Shown: positions 45,484 through 53,499 of the stretch, one piece after another
How positions within the stretch are numbered: the stretch's first letter is position 1
Layout of the letters: each line of letters begins with the position of its first letter
Source: Spartinivicinus ruber
GTDB lineage: Bacteria > Pseudomonadota > Gammaproteobacteria > Pseudomonadales > Zooshikellaceae
Reading direction: 5' to 3'
NCBI RefSeq assembly: GCF_011009015.1
Contig: NZ_CP048878.1
Coordinates: 308,501 to 372,500, forward strand
Length of the DNA stretch: 64,000 bases
Notes under the pieces: model-generated
Database searches by the model: none
Told to the model about the DNA's origin: nothing
Seen by the model: only the letters and a program-made list of their open reading frames with translations
Program-made: the position numbers and the translations under genes

Positions 45484-45972
45484 ATGGCTGAAAACCAACA
45501 AAATCAGGCCGCTGGCGAAGAAAATCAACCTCAGTTTGCATTACAGCGGATCTATGTGAAGGACCTTTCATTTGAGTCGCCCAAGGCACCTGAGATTTTC
45601 ACTAAAGAATGGCAGCCACAGGTTAATTTGGATCTGAACACGCAAAATACCCAGCTTGAAGATGGTGTGTTTGAAGTTGTGTTATCCCTAACAGTTACTG
45701 TTACTAATAATGAAGAGACTGCATTTGTTGTTGAAGTTCAGCAGTCAGGGGTGTTCTTGATCAGAGGATTAGATGATGCTTCATTGCATCAAACACTAGG
45801 TGCTTTTTGCCCTAATATTCTATTTCCTTATGCTCGCGAGTGCATCGATAGCTTGGTATTACGCGGTAGTTTCCCTCCAATTATGTTAGCGCCAGTTAAT
45901 TTTGATGCGTTGTATGCTCAAGCACTACAGCAGCGTGAGCAAGAGCAACAGCAGCCAGAAACTATTCAATAA
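45484..45972 (+). CDS. secB: Protein-export chaperone SecB
   Basis: 162 residues. SecB tetramers keep preproteins unfolded and deliver them to SecA. Characteristic segments are [36 protein letters not shown] and [20 protein letters not shown]. The C-terminus is Gln/Glu-rich, as usual. AAGGA precedes the ATG by 9 bases. In many relatives gpsA follows; here the next gene is the convergent trmL. Confidence 0.97.
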   Translation: MAENQQNQAAGEENQPQFALQRIYVKDLSFESPKAPEIFTKEWQPQVNLDLNTQNTQLEDGVFEVVLSLTVTVTNNEETAFVVEVQQSGVFLIRGLDDASLHQTLGAFCPNILFPYARECIDSLVLRGSFPPIMLAPVNFDALYAQALQQREQEQQQPETIQ

Positions 45973-46016
45973 GCTTGATACCTACGGGGTAATCTAGCTA
46001 TTTAATTAAACAATAA

Positions 46017-46036
46017 AGGGGCATTAATTAGCCCCT
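46017..46036. terminator. Terminator between secB and trmL
   Basis: Stem AGGGGC / GCCCCT with loop ATTAATTA, between convergent genes; T-richness is modest. Confidence 0.6.
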
Positions 46037-46046
46037 CTATTACGTC

Positions 46047-46514
46047 TTACTCCCCACCTTTAAAACCCAGTTGTCGCCAACTCTCATAAACCATCACTGA
46101 AACACAGTTAGATAAATTCATACTACGACTGTTGGGCTTCATGGGTAGCCTTACAATGTGCTCAGGTTTAACCTCATTTTGCAAAACATTATTAGGTAGT
46201 CCTCGGGTTTCTGGGCCAAATAATAGTGCATCATTAGGTTCATACTGAACATCAGTGTGGAGAGTAGAGCCTTTGGTACTAATAGCAAACAAGCGATTGA
46301 CATTGACTGACTGGCAAAAGCCTGCAAGTGACTTATGCACTGCTAGTTTGGCAAACTCGGAATAATCCAAACCCGCACGACGCAATTTTTTATCATCTAA
46401 GTCAAAGCCTAATGGCTCTATTAAATGCAACTGATAGCCAGTGTTTGCACATAACCGGATAATATTGCCAGTATTGGGTGGTATTTCTGGCTCAAAAAGC
46501 ACAATATGCAGCAT
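46047..46514 (-). CDS. trmL: tRNA (cytidine(34)-2'-O)-methyltransferase
   Basis: 155-residue SPOUT methyltransferase that methylates the wobble ribose of two tRNA-Leu species. Motifs: [20 protein letters not shown]-like N-terminus ([15 protein letters not shown]), [12 protein letters not shown] near residue 98, and the knot region [18 protein letters not shown]. The length is typical (about 155). It ends against the secB terminator and begins 38 bp after the acetyltransferase stop, so the two may be co-transcribed. Confidence 0.95.
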   Translation of the reverse strand: MLHIVLFEPEIPPNTGNIIRLCANTGYQLHLIEPLGFDLDDKKLRRAGLDYSEFAKLAVHKSLAGFCQSVNVNRLFAISTKGSTLHTDVQYEPNDALLFGPETRGLPNNVLQNEVKPEHIVRLPMKPNSRSMNLSNCVSVMVYESWRQLGFKGGE

Positions 46515-46552
46515 AAAGGTTAATACTCAAAGCTAGATTTTATACAGTACTA

Positions 46553-47122
46553 TTATACTGCTTCTGCTTTAGGATGCAGCACTAACGTGTCAGGAAATAA
46601 GCCAAACATATACGAATCCCGGGGTTTGTCTTCTATTCTACTGCGATGCCGAAGCTTACCTTCAAATTGCCCACCAACTTTTTTAGCTGTATTAATACTT
46701 GCATGATTATCAGTATCGACCACAATTTCTACTCGAATTAAATTAAGCGCTTCAAAACAAAACTGAGCAGCTGCAGTAATTATTTCAGATGCATAACCTT
46801 GTTTCAGACAACTGGCATTCACCCAATAGCTAAGATTGGTAAAGCCATGGGGGAAGTTAATGCCACTTATTCTAGTTTCACCAATATATTCTTGGGTCTT
46901 TTTATTGATAAAAGCAAAGTTGAACTCGGTATTAAGTGTTTGTTGATTCATGCAGTGTTCAATCCACTCTTTATTGGTGACTGCAGAATAGTCAGGATTA
47001 CACCAATATAACCATTTACCAACAAGAGGTGCCGATTGCTGGATAGCAGCTAGCCGTTGGTCAACTAATGATAAGTTGAGTGGCACTCCTTTCAGGCGTT
47101 TGGTATTAAGCTGTTTAAACAT
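46553..47122 (-). CDS. GNAT acetyltransferase, RimJ/RimL type
   Basis: The family usually begins MF(x)LNTxRL, so I start at the ATG at 47122 (189 residues) and not at 47161; neither has a strong ribosome site. Features are an N-terminal LNTKRLKGVPLNLS, the central GETRISGINFPHGFTNLSYWVNASCLKQGYASE split over beta strands, and RVEIVVDTDNHASINTAKKVGG, matching acetyl-CoA-binding and product regions of RimJ/RimL. It may acetylate a ribosomal protein N-terminus or a small amine such as spermidine. It lies just upstream of trmL. Confidence 0.8.
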   Translation of the reverse strand: MFKQLNTKRLKGVPLNLSLVDQRLAAIQQSAPLVGKWLYWCNPDYSAVTNKEWIEHCMNQQTLNTEFNFAFINKKTQEYIGETRISGINFPHGFTNLSYWVNASCLKQGYASEIITAAAQFCFEALNLIRVEIVVDTDNHASINTAKKVGGQFEGKLRHRSRIEDKPRDSYMFGLFPDTLVLHPKAEAV

Positions 47123-47277
47123 ATAAATTTGCTTTACACTTCTTGTTAAAAAAGCGGTCATTTTACTGACATATAGAAGTGGCTCAATATCAACAATAAT
47201 AATTAAATTTAATAGAACGGTCGTAATAAATAAATTCAGTTTAAATTACTGGTGTCATAATGGTTAAGGAAAATATC

Positions 47278-48840
47278 ATGCAACTAACAGTGAAAAGGAT
47301 TGCTGGTAAGTGCTTGCTAATTATCTGGTGTTGTTTACCAAAAGTCTCTATAGCTCAGCAAGAAAGCTCGGATACCTGGTATGAAGCAGGCCAGCAAGCA
47401 GTAGCAGCAGCGATCAGGCAGCAGTCAAATACTGCACTGGCACGTAATGTTATTTTGTTTGTTGGTGATGGTATGGGAGTATCCACAGTGACTGCGGCCA
47501 GAATTTTAGATGGCCAATTAAAAGAGAAAGCGGGAGAAGAAAACCTTCTAGCGTTTGAGAAACTCCCTTATGTGGGGTTGTCAAAAACCTATAACACTAA
47601 CCAGCAAACAGCAGATTCCGCTGGAACGATGACGGCCATGGTAACAGGGGTAAAAACCTTGGCTGGGGTTATCTCTGTTGGTCAGCAAGCAATTCGAGGA
47701 GACTGTGAAACTTCGAAGCAACACAAAGTAATGACATTACTGGAGCAGGCCGAAGAGGCTGAAATGTCAACAGGTGTTGTGACTACTGCGCGAATTACTC
47801 ATGCAACACCTGCTGCTACTTATGCTCATACCCCTGAACGAAATTGGGAAGATGACAAAGACTTACCTACTGCAGCAAAGCGAGCTGGCTGTAAAGATAT
47901 AGCAAGGCAGTTAGTTGAGTTTTCCTATGGTGATGGTTTGGAAGTAGCGCTGGGTGGTGGTCGTAGGAGTTTTTTGCCTGATAACCAAGCTGATCCAGAA
48001 GAACCAAATAAAACCGGTACAAGGGGGGATGGACGTAATTTAGTAAATGAATGGCTAACCCAATATGACAAGTCTCAATTTGTTTGGAATGCAAAACAGT
48101 TTAAAGCTGTTAAAGCAGAAAATGTTGATCATTTATTAGGACTTTTTAATCGCTCTCATATGGCTTTTGAAGCTGATAGAAGTGATGATAAAGGTGGGGA
48201 ACCTTCATTATCAGAAATGACCTCTAAGGCAATTAAAGTTTTAGAAAAAAATGAAAATGGTTTTTTTCTGATGGTTGAAGGAGGACGAATTGATCATGGT
48301 CATCATGCGGGGAATGCTTACCTAGCCCTGCATGATACGGTTGAGTTTGCCAATGCAGTAGCAACAGCAAGAAAAATGACTGATTCGCGAGAGACGTTGA
48401 TTATAGTAACAGCGGACCACAGTCATGTATTTACTATGGGAGGATATCCTACACGTGGTAACCCAATATTGGGTAAAGTGGTTGGCAATAACAGCAAAGG
48501 GCAACCAAATACGAAGCCCACGCTGGCAGCGGATGGTATGCCCTACACAACACTTGGTTACTATAGTGGGCTTGGCGCTATACATGACCAATCTGGTAGA
48601 CGCCAGGTAGGTCGACTTAATATTACTGATATTAGTACTAATGCTAAAAACTATTTTCAAGAGGCATTAGTACCAATGTCGGCAGAAACCCATGGGGGGG
48701 AAGATGTGGCGATTTATGCTTCAGGTCCATGGGCGTTTTTATTTCATGGGGTTCATGAGCAAAATTATATTTACCATGTAATGGCGCATGCAGCGAAGTT
48801 AAGTGGCCATCGGTCAAGTCAGCAACAACAGGCTCGATAA
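47278..48840 (+). CDS. phoA: Alkaline phosphatase
   Basis: The ATG at 47278 has AAGGA 7 bases upstream and gives a signal peptide, so it is preferred over 47260. Alkaline phosphatase motifs are intact: LFVGDGMGVSTV (metal Asp), the nucleophile Ser in TADSAGTMTAM, HATPAATYAH, EGGRIDHGHHAGN, TADHSHVFT and ETHGGEDVAIYASGP. It is a periplasmic or secreted phosphomonoesterase supplying phosphate. 520 residues. I see no clear Pho box upstream, so phosphate control is unproven. It stands alone. Confidence 0.93.
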   Translation: MQLTVKRIAGKCLLIIWCCLPKVSIAQQESSDTWYEAGQQAVAAAIRQQSNTALARNVILFVGDGMGVSTVTAARILDGQLKEKAGEENLLAFEKLPYVGLSKTYNTNQQTADSAGTMTAMVTGVKTLAGVISVGQQAIRGDCETSKQHKVMTLLEQAEEAEMSTGVVTTARITHATPAATYAHTPERNWEDDKDLPTAAKRAGCKDIARQLVEFSYGDGLEVALGGGRRSFLPDNQADPEEPNKTGTRGDGRNLVNEWLTQYDKSQFVWNAKQFKAVKAENVDHLLGLFNRSHMAFEADRSDDKGGEPSLSEMTSKAIKVLEKNENGFFLMVEGGRIDHGHHAGNAYLALHDTVEFANAVATARKMTDSRETLIIVTADHSHVFTMGGYPTRGNPILGKVVGNNSKGQPNTKPTLAADGMPYTTLGYYSGLGAIHDQSGRRQVGRLNITDISTNAKNYFQEALVPMSAETHGGEDVAIYASGPWAFLFHGVHEQNYIYHVMAHAAKLSGHRSSQQQQAR

Positions 48841-48851
48841 ACTTATATTTT

Positions 48852-48950
48852 TCGTGAATTATTTTTAGGATTTATTACCGTCGTTCTTGACTGCTGAGGA
48901 TTGGTGAAAATGCAGTTAATCCATGGTGGTATGGATACCACTAATTAGAG
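48852..48950 (-). repeat. Dispersed intergenic repeat, copy C (inverted relative to D)
   Basis: On the minus strand it shares 38 of 39 bases with copy D (48910-48948 versus 50038-50076), including the dyad GTGGTAT-CC-ATACCAC, then continues with a GACGGTAA-AAAT-CCTAA segment related to copies A and B. Confidence 0.8.
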
Positions 48951-49195
48951 TAATTGCCAAAGAACAATTAACTGTCATCCCAGTGATTTAGTTTACTAAG
49001 CGTCCAGTAGCGTCTTTAAATAAATTAAGGCAGCTACTGCAAATCATACAGTCGTAGGCTAGCAATAACTTATCCTTCGCTGTGAGTATATACCGATTGA
49101 TTTTTAGTCCCCTCCCTCTGGGGGAGGGTGTGTAGCTGGTTAATTTTTAAATATTACAAAAACATTTTTTTGGAAATTATTTTTAAGTTGGTAGT
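48951..49195. other. Gene-free region with a GC-rich hairpin
   Basis: Contains a perfect CCCTCCC / GGGAGGG hairpin at 49110-49128 with a 5-base loop but no T-run on either strand. Otherwise nothing recognised. Confidence 0.45.
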
Positions 49196-49666
49196 TTACG
49201 CGCACTCTTTTAGTAATACTGAAGGATTAACTCTGTTTACGGCTGTTTGACAAGTGTCTTCAATAAGGGAAAAATCATCTAATAAATTTTTTGCGTATAG
49301 ACATACATCTTTAACTAATGCAACTACTGGGATTAGACTTAAAATATAGTCAACATTAGTTTTTAATTGGTTAAATTTTTTTTGCAGGCGGTTGCTTACT
49401 CCTTGTAAGTGTTCTGCAATTTGATCAAACAAATAATGTAGTTTTCTTTTTAATGCTTGATCTGGTAGGCAAATTCCAATAATACGATATTTAGTAATAA
49501 TTGTTTTGCATAAAGGGCAAAATTCTGTCTCAATAAGTTGTAATAACTCTTCCAGCATCAAAAACTTGTCGCTATTTACTTTGCTGCTTTTTGCAGCTCT
49601 TTCGTAAAGAGTAACCACTTCCCGGCAGTTTTCTTTTACTTGATTAAAGTAATTAACCAATTCCAT
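49196..49666 (-). CDS. Hypothetical helical cysteine-containing protein
   Basis: 156 residues behind an excellent ribosome site (GGAGG, 7-base spacing), so it is very probably translated. It is predicted all-helical with leucine-rich amphipathic segments. Seven cysteines include a CPLC pair (FCPLCKTII near residue 50). A hydrophobic stretch YILSLIPVVALVKDVCLYAKN (about 107-127, written here as two parts of a longer helix) might insert in a membrane. No homologous family is recognised. It sits alone between two inverted copies of a dispersed repeat. Confidence 0.6.
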   Translation of the reverse strand: MELVNYFNQVKENCREVVTLYERAAKSSKVNSDKFLMLEELLQLIETEFCPLCKTIITKYRIIGICLPDQALKRKLHYLFDQIAEHLQGVSNRLQKKFNQLKTNVDYILSLIPVVALVKDVCLYAKNLLDDFSLIEDTCQTAVNRVNPSVLLKECA

Positions 49667-50009
49667 GGTGTAACCTCCAATATGTGCGTACTTATGAAAT
49701 AGCTAAGTATTTGGTGTTTTTCTGAATTTTTTGGATGCTATTTTTTTGTGCTGCTACTGCTAAATAAATACTGCAAGAAGAGATAAATTTATGTGTGTTG
49801 CTGACTTAGTTAAAAGTATAAACGGTGAGGTGAATATGAGTATTTTTAAAGAAAGAATTTGCTGGCTGTTTCTCAATAAATATTAGATCTTGAGAGAAAT
49901 AATGTTTTATTGAAAAATTGTGGATGTTATTTTAAATGAATAGAAATTCTTGTTGTATCAGACTGCCGCTCTGTGTTTATGTTTTTGTAAGTTGGGGGGG
50001 CAGATAAAT
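49667..50009. other. Gene-free AT-rich region
   Basis: About 340 bp upstream of the hypothetical gene; I see no ORF or RNA structure apart from a short G-run near 49994. Confidence 0.45.
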
Positions 50010-50140
50010 GCTCCTCGGCAATTGCTCCTGCATTGTTCTAATTAGTGGTATCCATACCACCATGTATTAACTGCATATCCATCTTTCATGGTGGTCAAGG
50101 TCGACGGTAACAAAACTTAAAAAATTTGAAAAGGGTATAT
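50010..50140 (+). repeat. Dispersed intergenic repeat, copy D
   Basis: Contains CTCCTCGGCAATTGCTCCTG, the 39-bp block shared with copy C (one mismatch), then GTCGACGGTAACAAAA and AAAAGGGTATA, which parallel copy B. The internal dyad GTGGTAT-CC-ATACCAC can form a hairpin. Confidence 0.8.
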
Positions 50141-50157
50141 TCGCAATGCAAGAAAAA

Positions 50158-50910
50158 CTAAATAGGGTGGCTATCATTTGCTGCTAGGGACTGTCTTCTT
50201 TGCTCTCGCTGCAGTTTAGCAATAAATCGGTCAAGTTTCTTGTGAATAGATGGTTCCATATTCATAAACTTACCACCCACTATCGTATGGGTAATTGGTT
50301 TACGATTAAATTCTAGATGTGTAACAAGAAGTTTACTTTTAACTTGTTCATCATCTGTTGTTTTAAAAATACAATTACCAACAAGCCCATCACGATGTAG
50401 TCCATCAGGAGGAGGGCCCATTAACTTTAAGCAGATACCACTGTTGGATAAGTCAATAATGCGTCCAGATGCGGTCACAGGTCCAAAGCCTGTAAGGCTT
50501 ACCCGAATGAAATCTTCAGGCGGTATTTGCACCCTAAAATTCATTCGCCGTTGGCCATGTTGTAACTCAATGGGCATTGAAAGGCGGTATGCAGGCATAT
50601 TCTCAAAGTGTTCACAGCCAAGAAAACTCGACTGAAAACGGGTACGAAACCCCTGGTCATGACAACTAATATCTAACAAATTACCTGGCTCAAGCACTTT
50701 TTGGGGAGGGGCTGGATACAGCTCGTCAATTAGTAAGTAATTTTCCTCTGGCTGCACCAATAAAATCATACTCCGATAGTTTTGATTGATATCAGTAGGT
50801 TGGACATCAATAAAACTATGTTCCTGACAGAGTTTATTTAGAACTTGTAAATTACTGCTGTCATAGCTGGAGGTTTTTTCATCCCGTTGTTTGCGAAGCC
50901 ACTGAAACAT
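50158..50910 (-). CDS. YcgR-like PilZ domain c-di-GMP receptor
   Basis: About 250 residues. The N-terminal YcgR/PilZN domain (about 25-115) has LLIDELYP; the C-terminal PilZ domain (about 120-235) has the c-di-GMP-binding RxxxR (QRRMNFRV) and DxSxxG (IDLSNSGICL). YcgR proteins slow the flagellar motor when c-di-GMP is high. The ATG at 50910 is used, since AGG lies 10 bases upstream; a GTG three codons earlier is too close. It is divergent from a response regulator with a GGDEF domain, an obvious functional partner. Confidence 0.88.
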   Translation of the reverse strand: MFQWLRKQRDEKTSSYDSSNLQVLNKLCQEHSFIDVQPTDINQNYRSMILLVQPEENYLLIDELYPAPPQKVLEPGNLLDISCHDQGFRTRFQSSFLGCEHFENMPAYRLSMPIELQHGQRRMNFRVQIPPEDFIRVSLTGFGPVTASGRIIDLSNSGICLKLMGPPPDGLHRDGLVGNCIFKTTDDEQVKSKLLVTHLEFNRKPITHTIVGGKFMNMEPSIHKKLDRFIAKLQREQRRQSLAANDSHPI

Positions 50911-51082
50911 TGTTGTCACACCTATAATGTTCGGTTGCTTTTCATCTTAAGCCTAGTTAGCTGTTGTTACTGCAGCAAGGCCATGTATATTTTTATTTAT
51001 CGGCAGCTAGTTAAATAAGTGTATATACTAGTAATAAAAACTAAGCCTCCTGCTGAGAAATACCAAGGAAAGGTAACGCCTT

Positions 51083-52039
51083 TTGAATATCCTGATTGCA
51101 GAAGATACTCCTTCAGTTAGACTGCTCTTAGCTAAGGTTGTTAGCAAAGCAGGGCATGTTCCTTATTTGGCTGAAAATGGCTATCAAGTTTTGGAATTTA
51201 TGCAATGCACTACCATTGATATGGTGTTGATGGATATCAGCATGCCTAAAATGGGAGGGCTGGAAACTACCCGTCAAATTCGTGAAGAATATGACAGTTG
51301 GTTACCTATAATTTTTATTACTGCCAGTACTGATGACAATGAATATGCTGAAGCGCTGATGATTGGTGGTGATGGCATTTTGGTAAAGCCTATCAAGCCT
51401 GCTTTGGTTCGAGCTCAAGTGAAAGCGATGGAGCGCATTGTTCAATCTCAACAAGAGCTAAATAGAATTAATGCCAAACTGGAAGCAATGAGTAAACAAG
51501 ATGTGCTGACAGGTGTTGCCAATCGTAATGGGCTGTATGAAGCTGTGCAAAAGGAGTTAAAACGGTCTCGACGTCGCAATAGTCCATTATGCTTAATGAT
51601 GATTGATGTGGACTATTTTAAGCAATATAACGATACCTATGGCCATTTAGGGGGAGATGAATGCCTTCGCCTTGTGGCACAAACCATCAAACGACAATTA
51701 AGGCGTCCAGTTGACTTAGTTGCCCGCTTTGGTGGTGAAGAGTTTGTAATATTGTTGCCAGATACAAGGCTAACAGGGGGTAGGCAAATTGGCGAGAGCT
51801 TGCTTGAAGCAATCCGGGAAGCCAAGATCCCTCATGAAGGCAGCCCAGTTGCAGAAATACTAACTGTGAGTGCTGGTTTGGCAGCTAATGAATACGCGAT
51901 TAACGACTATCAGCTTAATGATTTGTTAGATCAGGCAGATGCGGCGCTCTATAAAGCTAAATCTGAAGGGCGTAACCGTTTGGTGAGTATGGCGGACATG
52001 TCAAATAGCAAATCTCCTACAAAACAAGTTGGTGTTTAG
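51083..52039 (+). CDS. Response regulator with diguanylate cyclase output
   Basis: 318 residues: receiver domain (about 1-120; acidic ED at 7-8, phospho-acceptor Asp in MVLMDISMPKMGG near 52, Thr/Lys switch residues in FITAS and LVKPIKP) and a GGDEF domain (about 145-305) with intact GGEEF (ARFGGEEFVILLP) and inhibitory site RPVD five residues upstream. It should make c-di-GMP when phosphorylated. The TTG at 51083 is the only sensible start, supported by AAGGAAAGG at 51065-51073. No partner kinase is adjacent. The Csr-type RNA cluster begins directly downstream. Confidence 0.92.
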   Translation: MNILIAEDTPSVRLLLAKVVSKAGHVPYLAENGYQVLEFMQCTTIDMVLMDISMPKMGGLETTRQIREEYDSWLPIIFITASTDDNEYAEALMIGGDGILVKPIKPALVRAQVKAMERIVQSQQELNRINAKLEAMSKQDVLTGVANRNGLYEAVQKELKRSRRRNSPLCLMMIDVDYFKQYNDTYGHLGGDECLRLVAQTIKRQLRRPVDLVARFGGEEFVILLPDTRLTGGRQIGESLLEAIREAKIPHEGSPVAEILTVSAGLAANEYAINDYQLNDLLDQADAALYKAKSEGRNRLVSMADMSNSKSPTKQVGV

Positions 52040-52056
52040 CGGCTGTATCCTCACTT

Positions 52057-52087
52057 TTGATCCTCCATAATGAATCCCACTTATGAT
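52057..52087 (+). promoter_or_regulatory. Possible promoter of the first Csr-type RNA
   Basis: TTGATC at 52057-52062 and TATGAT at 52082-52087 with a long 19-bp spacer would start transcription near 52094. I found no GacA-type TGTAAG/CTTACA upstream element. Confidence 0.35.
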
Positions 52088-52093
52088 GATCTG

Positions 52094-52493
52094 CGTTACT
52101 TCAGCAAGGAACGCTGAGGCAGATGATCAAGGATGATCGGTGCAAGGAAGCACCTCGCAAGGATTGCGCTAGTTTAAAAGGATGTCTTTGCTACGGAAGC
52201 AATAAATAGGGATAGCAAGGGAAAGGAAATAGGAACTGAACTCAAGGAATAAGGATAGCTGGAGTTGACACAGGGATGCTGTGTCGAGGGAGTCAAGCTA
52301 GGAAAGCTAAAGGAATTCATTAGAGAAGGACTGAAGTAGGAATAGGAAATCGCTTCAGGATGAAGCAACAGGGTTTGTGCTTACGGATGAGCTAAACAGG
52401 AAGTTAACACAAGCACACAAGATTTCAGGATTATGAGTTAACAGGATGTTGACCATACACAAGGAATAAAAAGCCCGCAAATGCGGGCTTTTT
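52094..52493 (+). ncRNA. CsrB-like CsrA/RsmA-sequestering RNA (first of three)
   Basis: About 400 nt with about 26 GGA motifs, 19 of them AGGA, many in the loops of short hairpins: TCAGC-AAGGAAC-GCTGA near 52101-52117, GGTGC-AAGGA-AGCACC near 52139, GCTA-GGAA-AGC near 52297, CTTC-AGGAT-GAAG near 52353 and TTAAC-AGGAT-GTT near 52438. This is the architecture of CsrB, which titrates the translation regulator CsrA. It ends in a clear terminator (52468-52493). No protein-coding signal fits. The 5' end is an estimate. Length and motif number resemble E. coli CsrB (369 nt, about 22 motifs). Confidence 0.88.
52468..52493 (+). terminator. Terminator of the first Csr-type RNA
   Basis: Stem AAAAAGCCCGC / GCGGGCTTTTT, loop AAAT, then GG. 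Confidence 0.9.
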
Positions 52494-52679
52494 GGTTTGG
52501 AGCTAGATAATTAAGCTTTTATATGAGAAGCCGAAATCACTTTAATCATGACATTACTTTGGCTTTCCCTGCATTAAAACGTTCAGGTCAAATCATGACC
52601 TATTAAATAGCTGATATCTCACAGAAGTTAGCGATGATCGCTAATGATCTCATCAGTAAAATTAATAATACTTAATAAC

Positions 52680-52857
52680 AGCAAAAGATGTTAAAGCCTG
52701 TTCCAAGCAAGGAAGCACCACAAAAGGTCATGGAAGACCTTAGTTTGTAAGGAACAGCTTATACTAAAGGCCTCAAGGATGGGGTAATAAGGAGCGCTGG
52801 CAGGAAGCTAGCATCAGGGACGGTAAGAAAAAACCCACTAGTTAAGTGGGTTTTTTT
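52680..52857 (+). ncRNA. Csr/Rsm-type small RNA (second of three)
   Basis: About 110-180 nt with seven GGA motifs between 52710 and 52820. Two hairpins present GGA in the loop in canonical form: AAGGTC-ATGGAA-GACCTT (52724-52741) and GCTGGC-AGGAA-GCTAGC (52796-52812 region). It ends in the terminator at 52828-52857. The size fits the shorter RsmY/RsmZ/CsrC group. The 5' end is uncertain; upstream dyads (AGGTCA-AATCA-TGACCT near 52585, TTAGCGA-TGA-TCGCTAA near 52628) may be regulatory or part of a longer RNA. Confidence 0.78.
52828..52857 (+). terminator. Terminator of the second Csr-type RNA
   Basis: Stem AAAAAACCCACT / AGTGGGTTTTTT, loop AGTTA, seven Ts in all. Confidence 0.9.
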
Positions 52858-52980
52858 GTTTGGCGGCCTAGGCAAAAAGAGGTAATCGTTTGTTTAATAG
52901 CCATACTTGTTGCTGTTGAGCTAAATGCCTTACTCACTATGGCAAATTTCCTACACGGCTTTACTCTTTTACTGAATGAC

Positions 52981-53206
52981 AGTCGGTTAGCAACTGGGCA
53001 CAATAGCACTCAGATTCAGCGACGTAGCAAGGGAATCAAAAGGATTGCAGCTAAGGGATTCTGAAAGGAATTCAGGCCCGTAAGTGTTAGGAAAACACAT
53101 GGACTGTCCTGAACAATAGGATTGAATGGAAACAATAGCCAAAGGGAACTTGACTCAAGGATGGCAAAATTTTAAAAGCCTGCTTATTTATTAAGCAGGC
53201 TTTTTT
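52981..53206 (+). ncRNA. Csr/Rsm-type small RNA (third of three)
   Basis: About 220 nt with ten GGA motifs between 53031 and 53161. Two hairpins show the exact CsrA-binding geometry, a 5-bp stem with loop AGGAA: CTGAA-AGGAA-TTCAG (53061-53075) and GTGTT-AGGAA-AACAC (53084-53098). CAAT-AGG-ATTG (53114-53124) and ATTG-AATGGAAA-CAAT follow. It ends in the terminator at 53174-53206. The 5' end is a guess. A 72-codon ORF at its left edge is not credible. Confidence 0.8.
53174..53206 (+). terminator. Terminator of the third Csr-type RNA
   Basis: Stem AAAAGCCTGCTTA / TAAGCAGGCTTTT with a 5-base loop and six Ts. Confidence 0.9.
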
Positions 53207-53403
53207 CGTTATTGATTAGATTTTTTTACTAAAGAAACGACTTTCTTAATGTATATAGCTTATAAAGTATATACCCACAGTGAAGGGTATTTTAGATGAG
53301 GCCATCAAGTGATGAGTTGCAGCGACTTTTCTAAAAATCATTCACACAGGGTATATTGACAGAGATAGTTTGATTAACTATTATCACCATTCCTTTCTAC
53401 AGT
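53207..53403. other. Spacer before tRNA-Thr with a weak relic of the dispersed repeat
   Basis: AGTGATGAG and AAAATCATT...AGGGTATA near 53309-53355 resemble parts of copy B. The tRNA promoter should lie here. Nothing else is recognised. Confidence 0.3.
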
Positions 53404-53479
<76 letters not shown>

Positions 53480-53499
53480 TCTTCTCTCTTATCAATAAC

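Noticed and set aside
45973-46046. Missing gpsA between secB and trmL as a deletion
   Set aside because: Gene order here varies among gammaproteobacteria; the short gap with a normal terminator shows no remnant.
48852-50140. Composite transposon bounded by repeats C and D
   Set aside because: No transposase and no target duplication at the outer edges; repeats A and B show that the family occurs alone.
52021-52100. GacA-type upstream element for the Csr RNAs
   Set aside because: No TGTAAG-N6-CTTACA-like palindrome could be found by eye before any of the three RNAs.
52174-52368. Minus-strand 64-codon ORF within the first Csr-type RNA
   Set aside because: Its Ser/Phe/Pro-rich translation is simply the reverse of repeated AGGA motifs.
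52846-53064. 72-codon ORF between the second and third Csr-type RNAs
   Set aside because: It starts within the T-run of a terminator, has no ribosome site and runs into the GGA-rich RNA.
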